Positions 1 to 9,030 of a stretch of 64,000 bases of DNA are shown here, in pieces. The stretch's first letter is position 1, and every line of letters starts with the position of its first letter. The DNA is from CBDBZL01 sp965213545. Lineage in GTDB: Bacteria > Pseudomonadota > Alphaproteobacteria > Sphingomonadales > Sphingomonadaceae. The stretch is taken from the NCBI GenBank assembly GCA_965213545.1, contig CBDBZL010000002.1:1426001-1490000 (forward strand), in the 5' to 3' direction. The position numbers and the translations under genes are program-made. The notes beneath the pieces were generated by a model. That model had not been told where the DNA came from, ran no database searches, and worked only from the letters and a program-made list of their open reading frames with translations.

Positions 1-206
1 AAAAAGCCCACCGTCTCGCCCGAACTGTCGCCGCGCAGCTTGAGATAGAGCCGCAGGCGCTCGCTGTCGCTCCAGCTCTCCTGGCCCAGCCGCTCGACCG
101 GTCCCGGCGCACCCGCATTGGCCATCGTGGCTGCCAGGCCGGTGCCCGCGATGCCCGCTCCCGCCGCGGCCAGGAACAATCGGCGCGAACCTGCCGGCAG
201 GGCCAT
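1..206 (-). CDS. DUF1838 family exported protein, N-terminal part (cut by window edge)
   Basis: Only the first 68 or so residues lie in the window; the gene runs off its left edge. The N-terminus carries a Tat-type signal: the twin-arginine stretch SRRLFLAA is followed by a hydrophobic Ala/Gly segment and a likely cleavage site near ANA. The mature part starts with a segment (ERLRLYLKLRGDSSGETVGF) typical, from memory, of DUF1838 proteins. Its ATG overlaps the stop codon of the TBDR upstream by one base, so the two are co-transcribed. A full-length relative lies at 30870-31919, also beside a TBDR. Its function is unknown; a periplasmic role linked to the receptor substrate is inference. Confidence 0.65.
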   Translation of the reverse strand, partial: MALPAGSRRLFLAAAGAGIAGTGLAATMANAGAPGPVERLGQESWSDSERLRLYLKLRGDSSGETVGF

Positions 207-2593
207 CAGTAGCGCACCGTCGCGGTCACGCCGAAGCGTCGTGGTTGCGGTGCTGCCAGCGTGATGCCACGGCTGAAATCGCCCAGCGAAAGCGTGGTCG
301 CGGCGATCACCGGCGTCTCGTCCGCGGTCAGGTTCTGGACGAAGGCGACAAGCTCGAGCCGGTCCATCTCCACGCCGACCTGCATATCGGCGATGAAGCG
401 CGACCCGATCGATTCCAGAATGTCGGAGGTGAACGCTTTCTGCGGCGATTCGTAGCGCGCCGCCCAGCGGCTGAACAGGTCGACATCGGCGCTGATCGGC
501 GCGCGGTAGGTCAGCGCGCCGTTGACGGTATGCTTCGATGCGCGCGGGAACTGCTGCCCGGAAATATCTACCGACGGCACCACGCCGACGTCCCGCAGCG
601 AGAAATCCTGCGCATCGGTAAAGGTGGAATCGGCCAGCGCATAGCCGGCGGTGAAGGTCAGCTCGCGGGTGGGCCGCAGCGTCAGCTCGATCTCGCCGCC
701 CTTGCTTTCGCCAGTGCCCGCGTTCTGGACCAGGAACAGCGGCCGGTCGGCCGCCACCTGGGTGGTGATCTGGATCCCGCTCAGATCAATGTAGAATACC
801 GCCACATTGAGCCGCACCCGGTCTTCCCACAGGTCGAGTTTGGCACCCACTTCGTAAGTCCAGTTGAACTCGGGATCATAGGACACCGATCCGGCGGGGA
901 TGCCCAGTTGGGTGTTGAACCCGCCGGCCTTGGCCCCGCGAGCCACCGAGGCGTAGAACAGGCCGACATCGCTGTCATAGCTGACCGAAACGCGCGGGGT
1001 CCAGAAGGTGAAGGTCTCCTCCGCCTCGAACCCGGCAACGGTGGCGGCATCCTTGCGTTCGGACGTGTAGCGCAGCTCCCCGCGCACGCTCAGCCGGTCG
1101 GTCAGCGCCAGGTCCACCGCGCCAAAGCCGGCCCAGCTTCGTGTGCCGGTCTCATCGCCCGAGAAGAAGCCCAGATTGTCGCCCAGATCGGCGAGCGAAT
1201 CGCAGCAGTCGGCCGGTACGGGGCGTGTTCCGGCCGGGCCGAACGCACGCGAGAGCAGCGTGAACTGTCCTGGCGCCAGATCGCCGCCCGGTAGAGCCGA
1301 GGTATCCATCACGAACGGCGTGGCCGAGGTGGCCGACAGGTCGTAATAGCTCACTCCCAGCAGCACATCGACCCGCTCGGCAAGCTCGAGATCGAGCCGG
1401 AATTCTTGCTGAAACTCCTCGGACTGAAACGTAGAGCCGGTCAATGATGGAAGCGGGAAGAAGCCCGCCAGGCTGAAGGGCGGGTTGAACACCGGACCGA
1501 TCGAAGGAAGCGTCCGGTCCTGGTCAAGCAGACGCTCAACGTCGAGCTCGCTGTAGCCGGTCAGCGAGGACAAGGTTGCCGCGCCCAGGTTCACCTCGAT
1601 CGACAGGCTGTTGCGCCAGATCTCGCGCAGCACGCCGAAGGCGCGCGGATCAAGGTCGAACCGGGTTTCGCTGGGGACATCGGGCACCGTGCCGCACACC
1701 CGCTGGAACGCGCCACGTCGCGGGCTGAAGCCGCTGGTGACAGGCTCGCAGTTGCCCGGCGTGATCAGCTGGGCGGGGTGATCGATCTCGTCATCGGCAT
1801 AGTAGGTGGAAAAATCGGCGGTCACGTCCGGCGTGGGCTGAAAGCGCAGCGCGCCCAGCACCGCAACGCTTTCGAACCCGCCCAGGTCGCTGCCATCATT
1901 GAGGTTCTCATAGCCGCCGCCATAGCTGTCATAAAGCGCGCCGATCCGCGCCTGCAGCACGCCCGGGACAATGGGACCGGAAACCGCGGCCTCGAAGCGG
2001 TAGGTCTCATCCGTGCCCACGGTGGCGGCAAGCTTGGCCTCGAGCGTGTCGGACGGTTTGCGGGTGATGTAGTTTATCGCGCCCGAAAAACTGTTGCGGC
2101 CGTAAAGCGCGGATTGCGGGCCCTTGACCACTTCCACGCGCTCGAGGTCGAGAAAGCTGAAGTCCAGCCCGTCGCGCCCGGAGACATAGATGCCGTCGAT
2201 GAAGGTGGCGACATTGTTCTCATCGTCGAGTCGCGAGACCTGCGACACGCCGCGGATGACCGGCGAGGTGAACAGCTTGCCGGGCAGGCCGTCGAATTGC
2301 AGACCGGGCACCTGCTGGGTGATGGCTCGCACATCGCGCACACCCGCGCGCTCGAGCTCCTCGCCACCAAGGGCGGTAATGGCCAGCGGCACGTCCTGCA
2401 GCGCCTCGACCCGCCTGCGCGCGGTGACCAGGATCGTTCCGGGATCGACCTCGGCCGACCGGGTCTGCGCGAGGTCGTCAGCCTGTGCGCCGCGCGCCGC
2501 TGCCGGATCGGCCCGCGTGCTCTGCGCCATCGCGCCGGTGGCGAACATCGTGCCCGCCAGGAGCGCTCCTGCAATCATCCCGGTTGTTCTCAT
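206..2593 (-). CDS. TonB-dependent outer-membrane receptor (TBDR1)
   Basis: A 795-residue receptor when started at the ATG at 2593, which has AGGA just upstream and opens a clean signal peptide (residues 1-24, ending AMA|Q). An in-frame extension upstream has no signal peptide and is unlikely to be translated. A TonB-box-like ILVTARR lies near residues 54-60, followed by the plug domain (DVPLAIT, VPGLQFDGLPG, IRGV, DGIYV, VVKGPQSALYGRNSFSGAINYITRKP). The barrel ends in the aromatic signature RFGVTATVRY. The family imports large or scarce substrates using TonB energy; the substrate is not predictable here. It is divergent from a membrane LytTR regulator and overlaps the DUF1838 gene downstream by one base. 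Confidence 0.93.
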   Translation of the reverse strand: MRTTGMIAGALLAGTMFATGAMAQSTRADPAAARGAQADDLAQTRSAEVDPGTILVTARRRVEALQDVPLAITALGGEELERAGVRDVRAITQQVPGLQFDGLPGKLFTSPVIRGVSQVSRLDDENNVATFIDGIYVSGRDGLDFSFLDLERVEVVKGPQSALYGRNSFSGAINYITRKPSDTLEAKLAATVGTDETYRFEAAVSGPIVPGVLQARIGALYDSYGGGYENLNDGSDLGGFESVAVLGALRFQPTPDVTADFSTYYADDEIDHPAQLITPGNCEPVTSGFSPRRGAFQRVCGTVPDVPSETRFDLDPRAFGVLREIWRNSLSIEVNLGAATLSSLTGYSELDVERLLDQDRTLPSIGPVFNPPFSLAGFFPLPSLTGSTFQSEEFQQEFRLDLELAERVDVLLGVSYYDLSATSATPFVMDTSALPGGDLAPGQFTLLSRAFGPAGTRPVPADCCDSLADLGDNLGFFSGDETGTRSWAGFGAVDLALTDRLSVRGELRYTSERKDAATVAGFEAEETFTFWTPRVSVSYDSDVGLFYASVARGAKAGGFNTQLGIPAGSVSYDPEFNWTYEVGAKLDLWEDRVRLNVAVFYIDLSGIQITTQVAADRPLFLVQNAGTGESKGGEIELTLRPTRELTFTAGYALADSTFTDAQDFSLRDVGVVPSVDISGQQFPRASKHTVNGALTYRAPISADVDLFSRWAARYESPQKAFTSDILESIGSRFIADMQVGVEMDRLELVAFVQNLTADETPVIAATTLSLGDFSRGITLAAPQPRRFGVTATVRY

Positions 2594-2713
2594 CGATCCT
2601 GCCCCCCCGGTCGCGGCCGGCTTTTTGCCGATCGTCGCCATGTGCGTGTACAAGGGGAGGATGAGCGATTGATCGGCCGTGTCACGCCCGACTGGCCAGA
2701 ATGCGCAATTTGG

Positions 2714-2764
2714 TGCACGAATGGCGCGGCTGATACCGATATGCTGCACGAACGGCATTCGTGC
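2714..2764. promoter_or_regulatory. Candidate LytTR operator: 31-bp-spaced direct repeat plus inverted half-site
   Basis: TGCACGAA occurs at 2714-2721 and again at 2745-2752, exactly 31 bp apart (about three helical turns); the match extends to GxTGCACGAAyGGC. The second copy also forms a perfect inverted repeat, GCACGAA (2746-2752), CGGCA spacer, TTCGTGC (2758-2764). The site lies between the divergent TBDR1 and LytTR genes and ends 26 bp before the regulator start. LytTR domains are known to bind short direct repeats; autoregulation and TBDR1 control are inference. Confidence 0.5.
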
Positions 2765-2790
2765 TTGAAGCGGGAGTGGGAGAGCAGAAA

Positions 2791-3717
2791 ATGGCAATAA
2801 GCGGGTATCGCGCGGAACGGCCGGTGCATTCTCCCGCATCGCCCATGCCCGCCGCGCCCGAACGCGCGCGCATCAGCCGGCAGATCGGCCGGTCACGGCT
2901 GCTGCGGCTGCTGTTCCACCTTGGAATGCCGGTGTTTTTCGGCGTGGCGATCGGGTTCCAGCAACCCGGGCGGACCGAAGCGGTCGGTCTGGCGCTCGCG
3001 ATTGTCTACTGGGTTGCCCTGTGCTCGGTCACCTGGAGCCTGGTCAACCTAACCTGCGCTTCGTTCGCGCATGTCTTTCCCCGGCTGCGCCAGGGTTCGG
3101 CGTTCTGGGGACTGCTGGTCGGCGGGTGGCTGATCAGCCTGCCGCTTGCCTATGCCGCCAGTGCCAGCCTGGCGCAGGTCTTCGCCAGCCTGGCACCGGC
3201 GCTGGCGAGTTCGGTGGTGCTGCCCCCCATGCCGCCCGAAGTCTCGGGGCTGGCGGGCGGTTTCCTGCGCGACGGAATGCCCGGGCTGGTGCTGTGGCTG
3301 GCCACGGTGGCGCTGTTTCACTTCGGGCTCAAACTGCCGCTGTTCGGTGCCGATCCCGGGTCCGGCAGGGTCGCGCGCGAGGCAACGCACGAAGCGAGCA
3401 CCGATGATGTCCTGCCCGGCTTCATCACCAAGCTGCCGCTGCATTTGCGCGCACGTCCGATCGCGCTGAAGGCCGAGCGGCACTATATTCATGTCTATAC
3501 CGAGCATGGTTCGGCCCGCATCCACCATGCGTTCGGCAATGCGCTGGCCGAACTGGCGGATGGCGACGGCCTGCAGGTTCACCGCTCATGGTGGGTCAGG
3601 TCCTCGGCGGTGCTCAGCGGCCAGAGCACGCCTAGCCGGTTGCGCCTGGTCAGTGGGCTCGAAGTGCCGCTCAGCCGCAGCCATTTGCTGGCAGCGCGTG
3701 AGGCCGGACTGCTCTAG
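2791..3717 (+). CDS. Membrane-anchored LytTR-domain transcriptional regulator
   Basis: A 308-residue protein from the ATG at 2791, which has GGGAGAG six bases upstream; a GTG 30 bases earlier is a weaker alternative. Four hydrophobic segments (about residues 36-56, 64-90, 105-145 and 163-185) are followed by a linker and a C-terminal LytTR DNA-binding domain from about residue 215. Family hallmarks are visible: ALKAERHYIHVYT, then LQVHRSWWVRSSAV, then LEVPLSRSHL. Membrane LytTR regulators are common in sphingomonads and often sit beside TBDR genes. There is no sensor or kinase domain, so the signal may be read by the membrane part. Control of the divergent TBDR1 through the repeats at 2714-2764 is inference. 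Confidence 0.85.
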   Translation: MAISGYRAERPVHSPASPMPAAPERARISRQIGRSRLLRLLFHLGMPVFFGVAIGFQQPGRTEAVGLALAIVYWVALCSVTWSLVNLTCASFAHVFPRLRQGSAFWGLLVGGWLISLPLAYAASASLAQVFASLAPALASSVVLPPMPPEVSGLAGGFLRDGMPGLVLWLATVALFHFGLKLPLFGADPGSGRVAREATHEASTDDVLPGFITKLPLHLRARPIALKAERHYIHVYTEHGSARIHHAFGNALAELADGDGLQVHRSWWVRSSAVLSGQSTPSRLRLVSGLEVPLSRSHLLAAREAGLL

Positions 3718-3803
3718 CGCCGCCGCGCCCGCCATTGTTGCGATGCGCGCATGCTGGGGGTTTCAAGGCGTGCGGCGGACAGGTTGGCCCGCGTTCGCCA
3801 AGG

Positions 3804-6194
3804 TCAGGCCAACAATTCGGCCACCGCGTCGAGGATGGCGTCGGTATCGAGCCGGTATTCGCGGTAGAGATCGGCCAGGTTGCCGGTCTGGCCGAACCGG
3901 TCGGTGCCCAGCGCCGCCACGCGTTGTCCGCGCACGGCGCCCAGCCAGGACAATGTGGCCGGCGCCCCATCGACCAGCGTCACCAGCTGGGCATCGGGCG
4001 CGAGCGGGGCAAGCAGGTGTTCGACATGCGAGCTTGTGCGCCCGCCACCCGTCCAGCGGCTCGCCTGGGCCGCCGACCAGCCGCGGTGCAGCAGATCGGC
4101 CGAGGTCACCGCCAACAGGCCCAGGCCAGGGATGTCGTCCGCCAGCGCCTCGTATGCGGCCAGCGCCTCGGGTGCCAGCGCGCCGGCATAGGCGATCGCC
4201 AGCGCACTGCCCGCTGCCGGGGGACGCAGCCAGGTCCCGCCCTTGAGCGCATCGGCCTGCCAGTCGTCCCCGGGCCGCGCGATCTGGTCGAGCGGACGGG
4301 TGGACAGTCGCAGATAGACCGAGCCGCCATCCTCGGCCTGCAGATGTTCGAGCGCCCAGCGCATGATCAGCGCCAGTTCGTCGGCAAAAGCGGGCTCGAA
4401 GAAGGTGAGGCCGGGCTGGCTCATCCCGATCAGCGGCGTGCCGATCGACTGGTGCGCGCCGCCCTCCGGCCCCAGCGTGATGCCCGACGGCGTTCCCACC
4501 AGCAGGAAGCGCGCATCCTGATAGCAGCCGTAATTGAGCGCATCGAGCCCGCGGGCGATGAACGGGTCGTAGACCGTGCCCACCGGCAACAGGCGGGTGC
4601 CGAAATGGGGGCCGGCCAGGCCCAGCGCGGCAAGCAGCAGGAACAGGTTGTGCTCGGCGATACCCAGCTCGATATGATGGCCGCTGCCGCCACCCGCCCA
4701 TTTCTGCGGGCTCTGCGCCTTCATCTCGGCGAAGATGTCGCTCATCGTTGAACGGCGGAACAGCCCGCGCTGGTTGACGAAACCGCCCAGGTTGGTCGAC
4801 ACCGTGACATCGGGCGAGGTGGTGACGATGCGCTGGGCGAAGGCGGCATCCGAGCGGGCGATGTCGAGCATGATCTTGCCGAAGGCGACCTGGGTCGACT
4901 GGTGCGCGCCCGCGGGAACCGCGAAGCTGGACGGAAGTGGCACCGGATCGGCGCGCGGTTCGGGCCGGGTGATCGCCTGTCGCTGGCGTTCGAGCAGCGC
5001 CTCGAGCGGTGCGGACAGCGCGTCGGGAACGCCTGCCAGCCGCTCCCATTCCTCGCCCTCGGCAATGTTTAGCCGGTCGCGCAGGGCGCCGATCTGGGCC
5101 TCGGTCATCAGCCCGGCATGATTGTCCTTGTGCCCCTGGAACGGCAGGTCGCGGCCCTTGATCGTATAGGCGATGAACAAGGTGGGGCGCTCATCGCCCG
5201 CCGCCGCATCGTAGGCAGAGGTGAGCGTTTCCAGGCAGTGGCCACCCAGATTGGTCATCAGCGCGCCCAGCGCCGGGTCGTCGAGCTCGGCGATCAGCGC
5301 CAGCGTGCGCGGCTGGTCGGCAAGATCGGCCTGTAGCCGCGCGCGCCATGCGGCCCCGCCCTGATAGGTGAGCACCGCGTAGTCGGCATTGCCGCAGCCC
5401 TCGATCCATTCGGCCAGCGCCTGCCCGCCCGGCCGCCGGAAGAAGGCGGTCTGCATCGCCCCGTGGCGCAGCGTCACCACGCGCCAGCCGCAGCTCTCGA
5501 AGATTTCGCCGAAGCGGCCGAACATGCGGTCCGCGGTGGTCGCATCGAGCGACTGGCGGTTGTAGTCGACGATCCACCAGCAATTCCTCAGGTCGTGCTT
5601 GAAGCCCTCGATCAGGCATTCGTAGATATTGCCCTCGTCGAGCTCGGCATCGCCCATCAGCGCGATCATCCGCCCGGCCGCTTCTGGCTCGAGCCGCCCG
5701 CGTGCCAGGAGGTAGTCCTGGACCAGGCTGGCGAAGGCGGTGATGGCCACGCCCAGGCCCACCGAGCCGGTGGAGAAGTCGACCGGGATGGCGTCCTTGG
5801 TGCGGCTGGGATAGCTCTGCGCGCCGCCGAACGCGCGAAACGCCTCGAGCTGGGCGCGCGACTGGGTGCCCAGCAGGTAGTGGATCGCATGCAGCAGCGG
5901 GCCACCATGGGGCTTGACCGCCACCTTGTCCTGCGGGCGCAGCGCATGGAAATACAGCGCCGCCATGATGGTGGCCATCGAGGCGCAGCTCGCCTGGTGG
6001 CCGCCCACCTTCACCCCGTCGGTGTCCTCGCGCAGCGTGTTGGCGTGGTGGATGGTCCAGGCGCTGAGCCACAGCAGCCGCCGCTCGATCGTCTCGAGCA
6101 GCGTCAGTTCGCTGGGATGCGCCTCGTTTCGCCGAGCTGTGCCCACATCGTCCGGGTGACCCGCGTCCATCGTCCCTTCCATTTCCCGGCCCAT
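3804..6194 (-). CDS. AceE-like homodimeric 2-oxoacid dehydrogenase E1 (transketolase superfamily)
   Basis: A 796-residue thiamine-diphosphate enzyme. The ThDP/Mg motif runs from GDAELDEGN (residue 181) to YNRQS (212-215), very close to the GDGEMDE..NLQ region of homodimeric pyruvate dehydrogenase E1 (AceE). It continues with AceE-like FESCGWRVV and TIKGRD, and in the second half GIAEHN and GPEGGAHQS. It is shorter than AceE (about 890) and longer than transketolase (about 660). Several starts are possible (6194, the ATG four codons in, or the ATG at MDAGH); 6194 is kept provisionally. No E2 or E3 gene is adjacent. It is divergent from an aldehyde dehydrogenase. A decarboxylating dehydrogenase for a 2-oxo acid is likely; the acid is unknown. 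Confidence 0.75.
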   Translation of the reverse strand: MGREMEGTMDAGHPDDVGTARRNEAHPSELTLLETIERRLLWLSAWTIHHANTLREDTDGVKVGGHQASCASMATIMAALYFHALRPQDKVAVKPHGGPLLHAIHYLLGTQSRAQLEAFRAFGGAQSYPSRTKDAIPVDFSTGSVGLGVAITAFASLVQDYLLARGRLEPEAAGRMIALMGDAELDEGNIYECLIEGFKHDLRNCWWIVDYNRQSLDATTADRMFGRFGEIFESCGWRVVTLRHGAMQTAFFRRPGGQALAEWIEGCGNADYAVLTYQGGAAWRARLQADLADQPRTLALIAELDDPALGALMTNLGGHCLETLTSAYDAAAGDERPTLFIAYTIKGRDLPFQGHKDNHAGLMTEAQIGALRDRLNIAEGEEWERLAGVPDALSAPLEALLERQRQAITRPEPRADPVPLPSSFAVPAGAHQSTQVAFGKIMLDIARSDAAFAQRIVTTSPDVTVSTNLGGFVNQRGLFRRSTMSDIFAEMKAQSPQKWAGGGSGHHIELGIAEHNLFLLLAALGLAGPHFGTRLLPVGTVYDPFIARGLDALNYGCYQDARFLLVGTPSGITLGPEGGAHQSIGTPLIGMSQPGLTFFEPAFADELALIMRWALEHLQAEDGGSVYLRLSTRPLDQIARPGDDWQADALKGGTWLRPPAAGSALAIAYAGALAPEALAAYEALADDIPGLGLLAVTSADLLHRGWSAAQASRWTGGGRTSSHVEHLLAPLAPDAQLVTLVDGAPATLSWLGAVRGQRVAALGTDRFGQTGNLADLYREYRLDTDAILDAVAELLA

Positions 6195-6292
6195 AACATC
6201 CGGCCCTTAGCCGCTCAGGGGCAAGAACGCATCCCGGCATGACGATTGTCCGCGCGGTGGAGATAGGCGCCATCCCCGCTGCCCCCCGGGCC

Positions 6293-6310
6293 CATGCTTG
6301 TTACCGGTAA
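6293..6310. promoter_or_regulatory. Palindrome TTACCGGTAA with an adjoining CATGCTTGTT half-site
   Basis: TTACCGGTAA (6301-6310) is a perfect 10-bp palindrome 31 bp before the aldehyde dehydrogenase start, in the divergent promoter region shared with the AceE-like gene. CATGCTTGTT (6293-6302) directly precedes it and equals the right half of the 18-bp site found at 46887, 52147 and 59448; the left half is absent here. An operator role is inference. Confidence 0.35.
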
Positions 6311-6341
6311 ACGATAGCGCCATACCGGCCTGGGAGGTGAG

Positions 6342-7865
6342 ATGATGACACAAGCGGCCATTCTTCCCGCCGGGACCACGCCCGGCGAGGATGCGCGAGG
6401 CTTCCTTGACCGAGGGCGGCACAAGCTGCTGATCGGCGGCGACTGGCGCGACGCGGCTTCGGGGCGCAGCTTCACCACCCACGATCCGGCGACCGGCAAG
6501 GCGCTGGGCGAGATCGCCCGCGGCGAGGCGGCTGATGTCGACGCCGCGGTAACCGCCGCGCGCCGGGCGCTGGGCAATGGCCCCTGGCCGGCGATGACGC
6601 CGATGGCGCGTGCCGGGCTGATGAACGCCATCGCCGATACGCTCGAGACCCATATCGACGAGCTGGCCGAGCTGGAGACGCTCGACCAGGGCAAGCCGCT
6701 CTTCGTGGGCCGCTGGGCGGAGATCCCCGGCGCGATCGGCCAGTTCCGCTATTTCGCCGGGATGGCGAGCAAGATCGAGGGCGCGACCATCCCCACCTCG
6801 ATCAGCTACCAGCCCGAGGGCAAGGAGGTGTTCGCCTATACCCAGCACCGCCCGGTCGGCGTGGTCGGGGCGATCGTGCCGTGGAACTCGCCGCTGGTGC
6901 TGACCGCGATGAAGCTGGCGCCGGCGCTGGCGGCGGGCTGCACCATTGTGCTGAAGCCGGCCGAAGACACCTCGCTCACCGCTGTCCGGCTGGTCGAGCT
7001 GATGCTCGAGGCCGGGCTTCCCGAAGGGGTGATCAACCTGGTCACCGGCACCGGCGCGGAAGCCGGCGCGGCGCTGGCCGCGCATATGGGCGTGGACAAG
7101 ATCGCCTTCACCGGTTCCACCGCCACCGGCCGGGCGATTCTGGACGCGGCCAAGGGCAACCTGAAGCGGGTGACGCTGGAACTGGGCGGCAAGTCGCCGG
7201 TGATCGTGATGGACGATGCCGACCTCGAGGCCGCCATTCCCGGCGCCGCCAACGCCATCTTCTTCAACGGCGGCCAGGTGTGCATCGCCGGCTCGCGGCT
7301 TTATGCCCACCGCACGGTGTTCGACCAGGTGGTCGAGGGCGTGGCGGGGCAGGCGCGCGCGATCCAGCTGGGCCACGGGCTCAATCCGGCGACCCAGATG
7401 GGGCCGCTGGTCTCGCGCGCGCATGCCGCCAAGGTGGCGAGCTATATCGAGGATGGGCGCAAGGCGGGCGCGTCCGTCCTGTGCGGCGGCGAGACCGCCG
7501 GGCCGAACGCCAGCTTCGTTGAGCCCACCATCATCACCGGCGCGCGGCCCGACATGCGGCTGGTGCGCGAGGAGATCTTCGGCCCGGTGCTGGTGGCGGT
7601 GCCGTTCGACGACCTGGACGAGGTGGTGACGGCGGCGAACGACAGCGAGTATGGCCTGGCGGCGGGCTTGTGGACGCAGAGCCTGTCCACCGCCACGCGC
7701 ACCGCGAGGCGGCTCGAGGCGGGCACCGTGTGGATCAATTCGCACGCCATGTATGACGCCTCGCTGCCGATCGGCGGGATCAAGCAATCGGGATGGGGAC
7801 GCGACAGCGGGCAGCAGGCGGTCGAGAACTATCTCGAGCTGCAGACCGTCTGCGCGATCGTGTAG
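6342..7865 (+). CDS. NAD(P)+-dependent aldehyde dehydrogenase (ALDH family)
   Basis: A 507-residue class-3-type aldehyde dehydrogenase that should oxidise an aldehyde to the acid with NAD(P)+. Conserved elements are complete: IVPWNSPL (cofactor site, about residue 178), FTGSTATGR (256-264), the general base in LELGGKSP (Glu280), the catalytic Cys in GGQVCIAGSR (Cys314) and EEIFGPV near residue 408. A GGGAGGTGAG ribosome-binding site precedes the double ATG. It is first in an operon with the methyltransferase nine bases downstream and the small helical protein after it. The substrate is not predictable; the family spans betaine, hydroxymuconic and aromatic aldehydes. Confidence 0.92.
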   Translation: MMTQAAILPAGTTPGEDARGFLDRGRHKLLIGGDWRDAASGRSFTTHDPATGKALGEIARGEAADVDAAVTAARRALGNGPWPAMTPMARAGLMNAIADTLETHIDELAELETLDQGKPLFVGRWAEIPGAIGQFRYFAGMASKIEGATIPTSISYQPEGKEVFAYTQHRPVGVVGAIVPWNSPLVLTAMKLAPALAAGCTIVLKPAEDTSLTAVRLVELMLEAGLPEGVINLVTGTGAEAGAALAAHMGVDKIAFTGSTATGRAILDAAKGNLKRVTLELGGKSPVIVMDDADLEAAIPGAANAIFFNGGQVCIAGSRLYAHRTVFDQVVEGVAGQARAIQLGHGLNPATQMGPLVSRAHAAKVASYIEDGRKAGASVLCGGETAGPNASFVEPTIITGARPDMRLVREEIFGPVLVAVPFDDLDEVVTAANDSEYGLAAGLWTQSLSTATRTARRLEAGTVWINSHAMYDASLPIGGIKQSGWGRDSGQQAVENYLELQTVCAIV

Positions 7866-7874
7866 GATAGCCTC

Positions 7875-9023
7875 ATGACCGAACTTGCCAGCCTCTATCG
7901 CCCCGACCATGACGAAGCCGCGCGCCAGGCCTTTGTCGCCGCGCTCAAGTTCTACGCCAACGGGCCGATGGAAGACCGCCTGGCGCAGCTGTGGGATGCG
8001 CGCTCCGAGGATGATTCCGGGAGCCATCCCGGGAGAGGGCACGGGGGGGGCCAGGACGGGGGGGGCGAGCCCGACCTCGACGCCGCGATCGCCCGGTTCG
8101 AACCGCAGCACGACTACGGCTTGTGGGCCAATGCCGCCTATGTCTCGCAGGACCTGTTGTGGGAGGCGGTGGGCCAGACGGTGGCGCGGGTGAAGCCCCA
8201 ATTCGAGGCGCGGCTCGCAGCGCTGGCCGAACGCGCGCCGCTCGGCAGCCTGGTGCTCGACCCCGATCTGGTGCTTCCAGAGCCCATCGCCTCGCGCGAG
8301 ATCCATCGCCAGCCGGGCGGCTATTTCGGCGCCGCGCATGACGGCGACCTGACCGCCGGGCTGCTCTATTTTGCCAGCATCGAGCTCTACCGCACCGCCA
8401 AGGGGCTGGGGACGGGCGCGGCCACGGGCGCACCGGCGATGGCCCCGCTGATCCTCAAGGTGCTGGGCGAGAAGGCGCCCGGCCTGGCGCCGCGCCGCAT
8501 TCTCGACATGGGCTGCGGCACCGGCACCGAGACGCTGGGCTTCGCGCGCGCCTTTCCCGATGCCCGGATGCATGGCCTGGACCTTGCCGCCCCGCTGCTG
8601 CGCTTTGCCCATCTGTGGGCGGAGGAGCAGGGCGAGGCGGTGGATTATCGCCAGGCCAATGCAGCCCATACGCCCTATCCCGACGGGCATTTCGACCTCA
8701 TCGTCTCGCACATCCTGTTCCACGAAACCTCGCACGAATTGCTGCCACGGATCATGGCCGAGGCGCGCCGGCTGCTGGCTCCGGGCGGCGTGTTCCTCAA
8801 TGCCGATGTCGCCTATCAGCCGCATCGCCTCACCATGCCCAAGCGGGTGACCAACGCCTGGCAGGTGGAGCATAATGGCGAGCCGTTCTGGCGCGGGTTC
8901 GCCGAGACCGACATGGCGAGCGCGCTGGCCGAGGCGGGGTTCGATCGGGACGCGATCTTCGCCGATTATGTGCCGCTCGGCAGCGGGCACTACCTGATGT
9001 TCGGTGCGGTGAGCGCGGGTTGA
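7875..9023 (+). CDS. SAM-dependent methyltransferase with conserved N-terminal domain (copy 1)
   Basis: A 382-residue protein. A class I methyltransferase fold starts near residue 205: motif I ILDMGCGTG (209-217), acidic end of strand 2 HGLDLA (233-238), HFDLIVSHILFHE and a GGVF loop. Before it lies a roughly 200-residue region carrying DPDLVLPEP (129-137) and REIHRQPGGY (141-150). The same arrangement recurs in the methyltransferases at 23635-24678 and 40052-41140, so this is a distinct three-member family in the window. Residues about 48-65 are an odd Gly-rich insert coded by G runs, absent from the other two copies. It sits between the ALDH gene (9-base gap) and a small helical protein (7-base gap). 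The methyl acceptor is unknown. Confidence 0.82.
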   Translation: MTELASLYRPDHDEAARQAFVAALKFYANGPMEDRLAQLWDARSEDDSGSHPGRGHGGGQDGGGEPDLDAAIARFEPQHDYGLWANAAYVSQDLLWEAVGQTVARVKPQFEARLAALAERAPLGSLVLDPDLVLPEPIASREIHRQPGGYFGAAHDGDLTAGLLYFASIELYRTAKGLGTGAATGAPAMAPLILKVLGEKAPGLAPRRILDMGCGTGTETLGFARAFPDARMHGLDLAAPLLRFAHLWAEEQGEAVDYRQANAAHTPYPDGHFDLIVSHILFHETSHELLPRIMAEARRLLAPGGVFLNADVAYQPHRLTMPKRVTNAWQVEHNGEPFWRGFAETDMASALAEAGFDRDAIFADYVPLGSGHYLMFGAVSAG

Positions 9024-9030
9024 GCGCCGG

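Noticed and set aside
6207..8990. A 927-residue minus-strand reading frame
   Set aside because: It lies opposite the aldehyde dehydrogenase and methyltransferase genes and shows Arg/His/Gly/Gln-rich antisense composition with no domain; it is a high-GC shadow.
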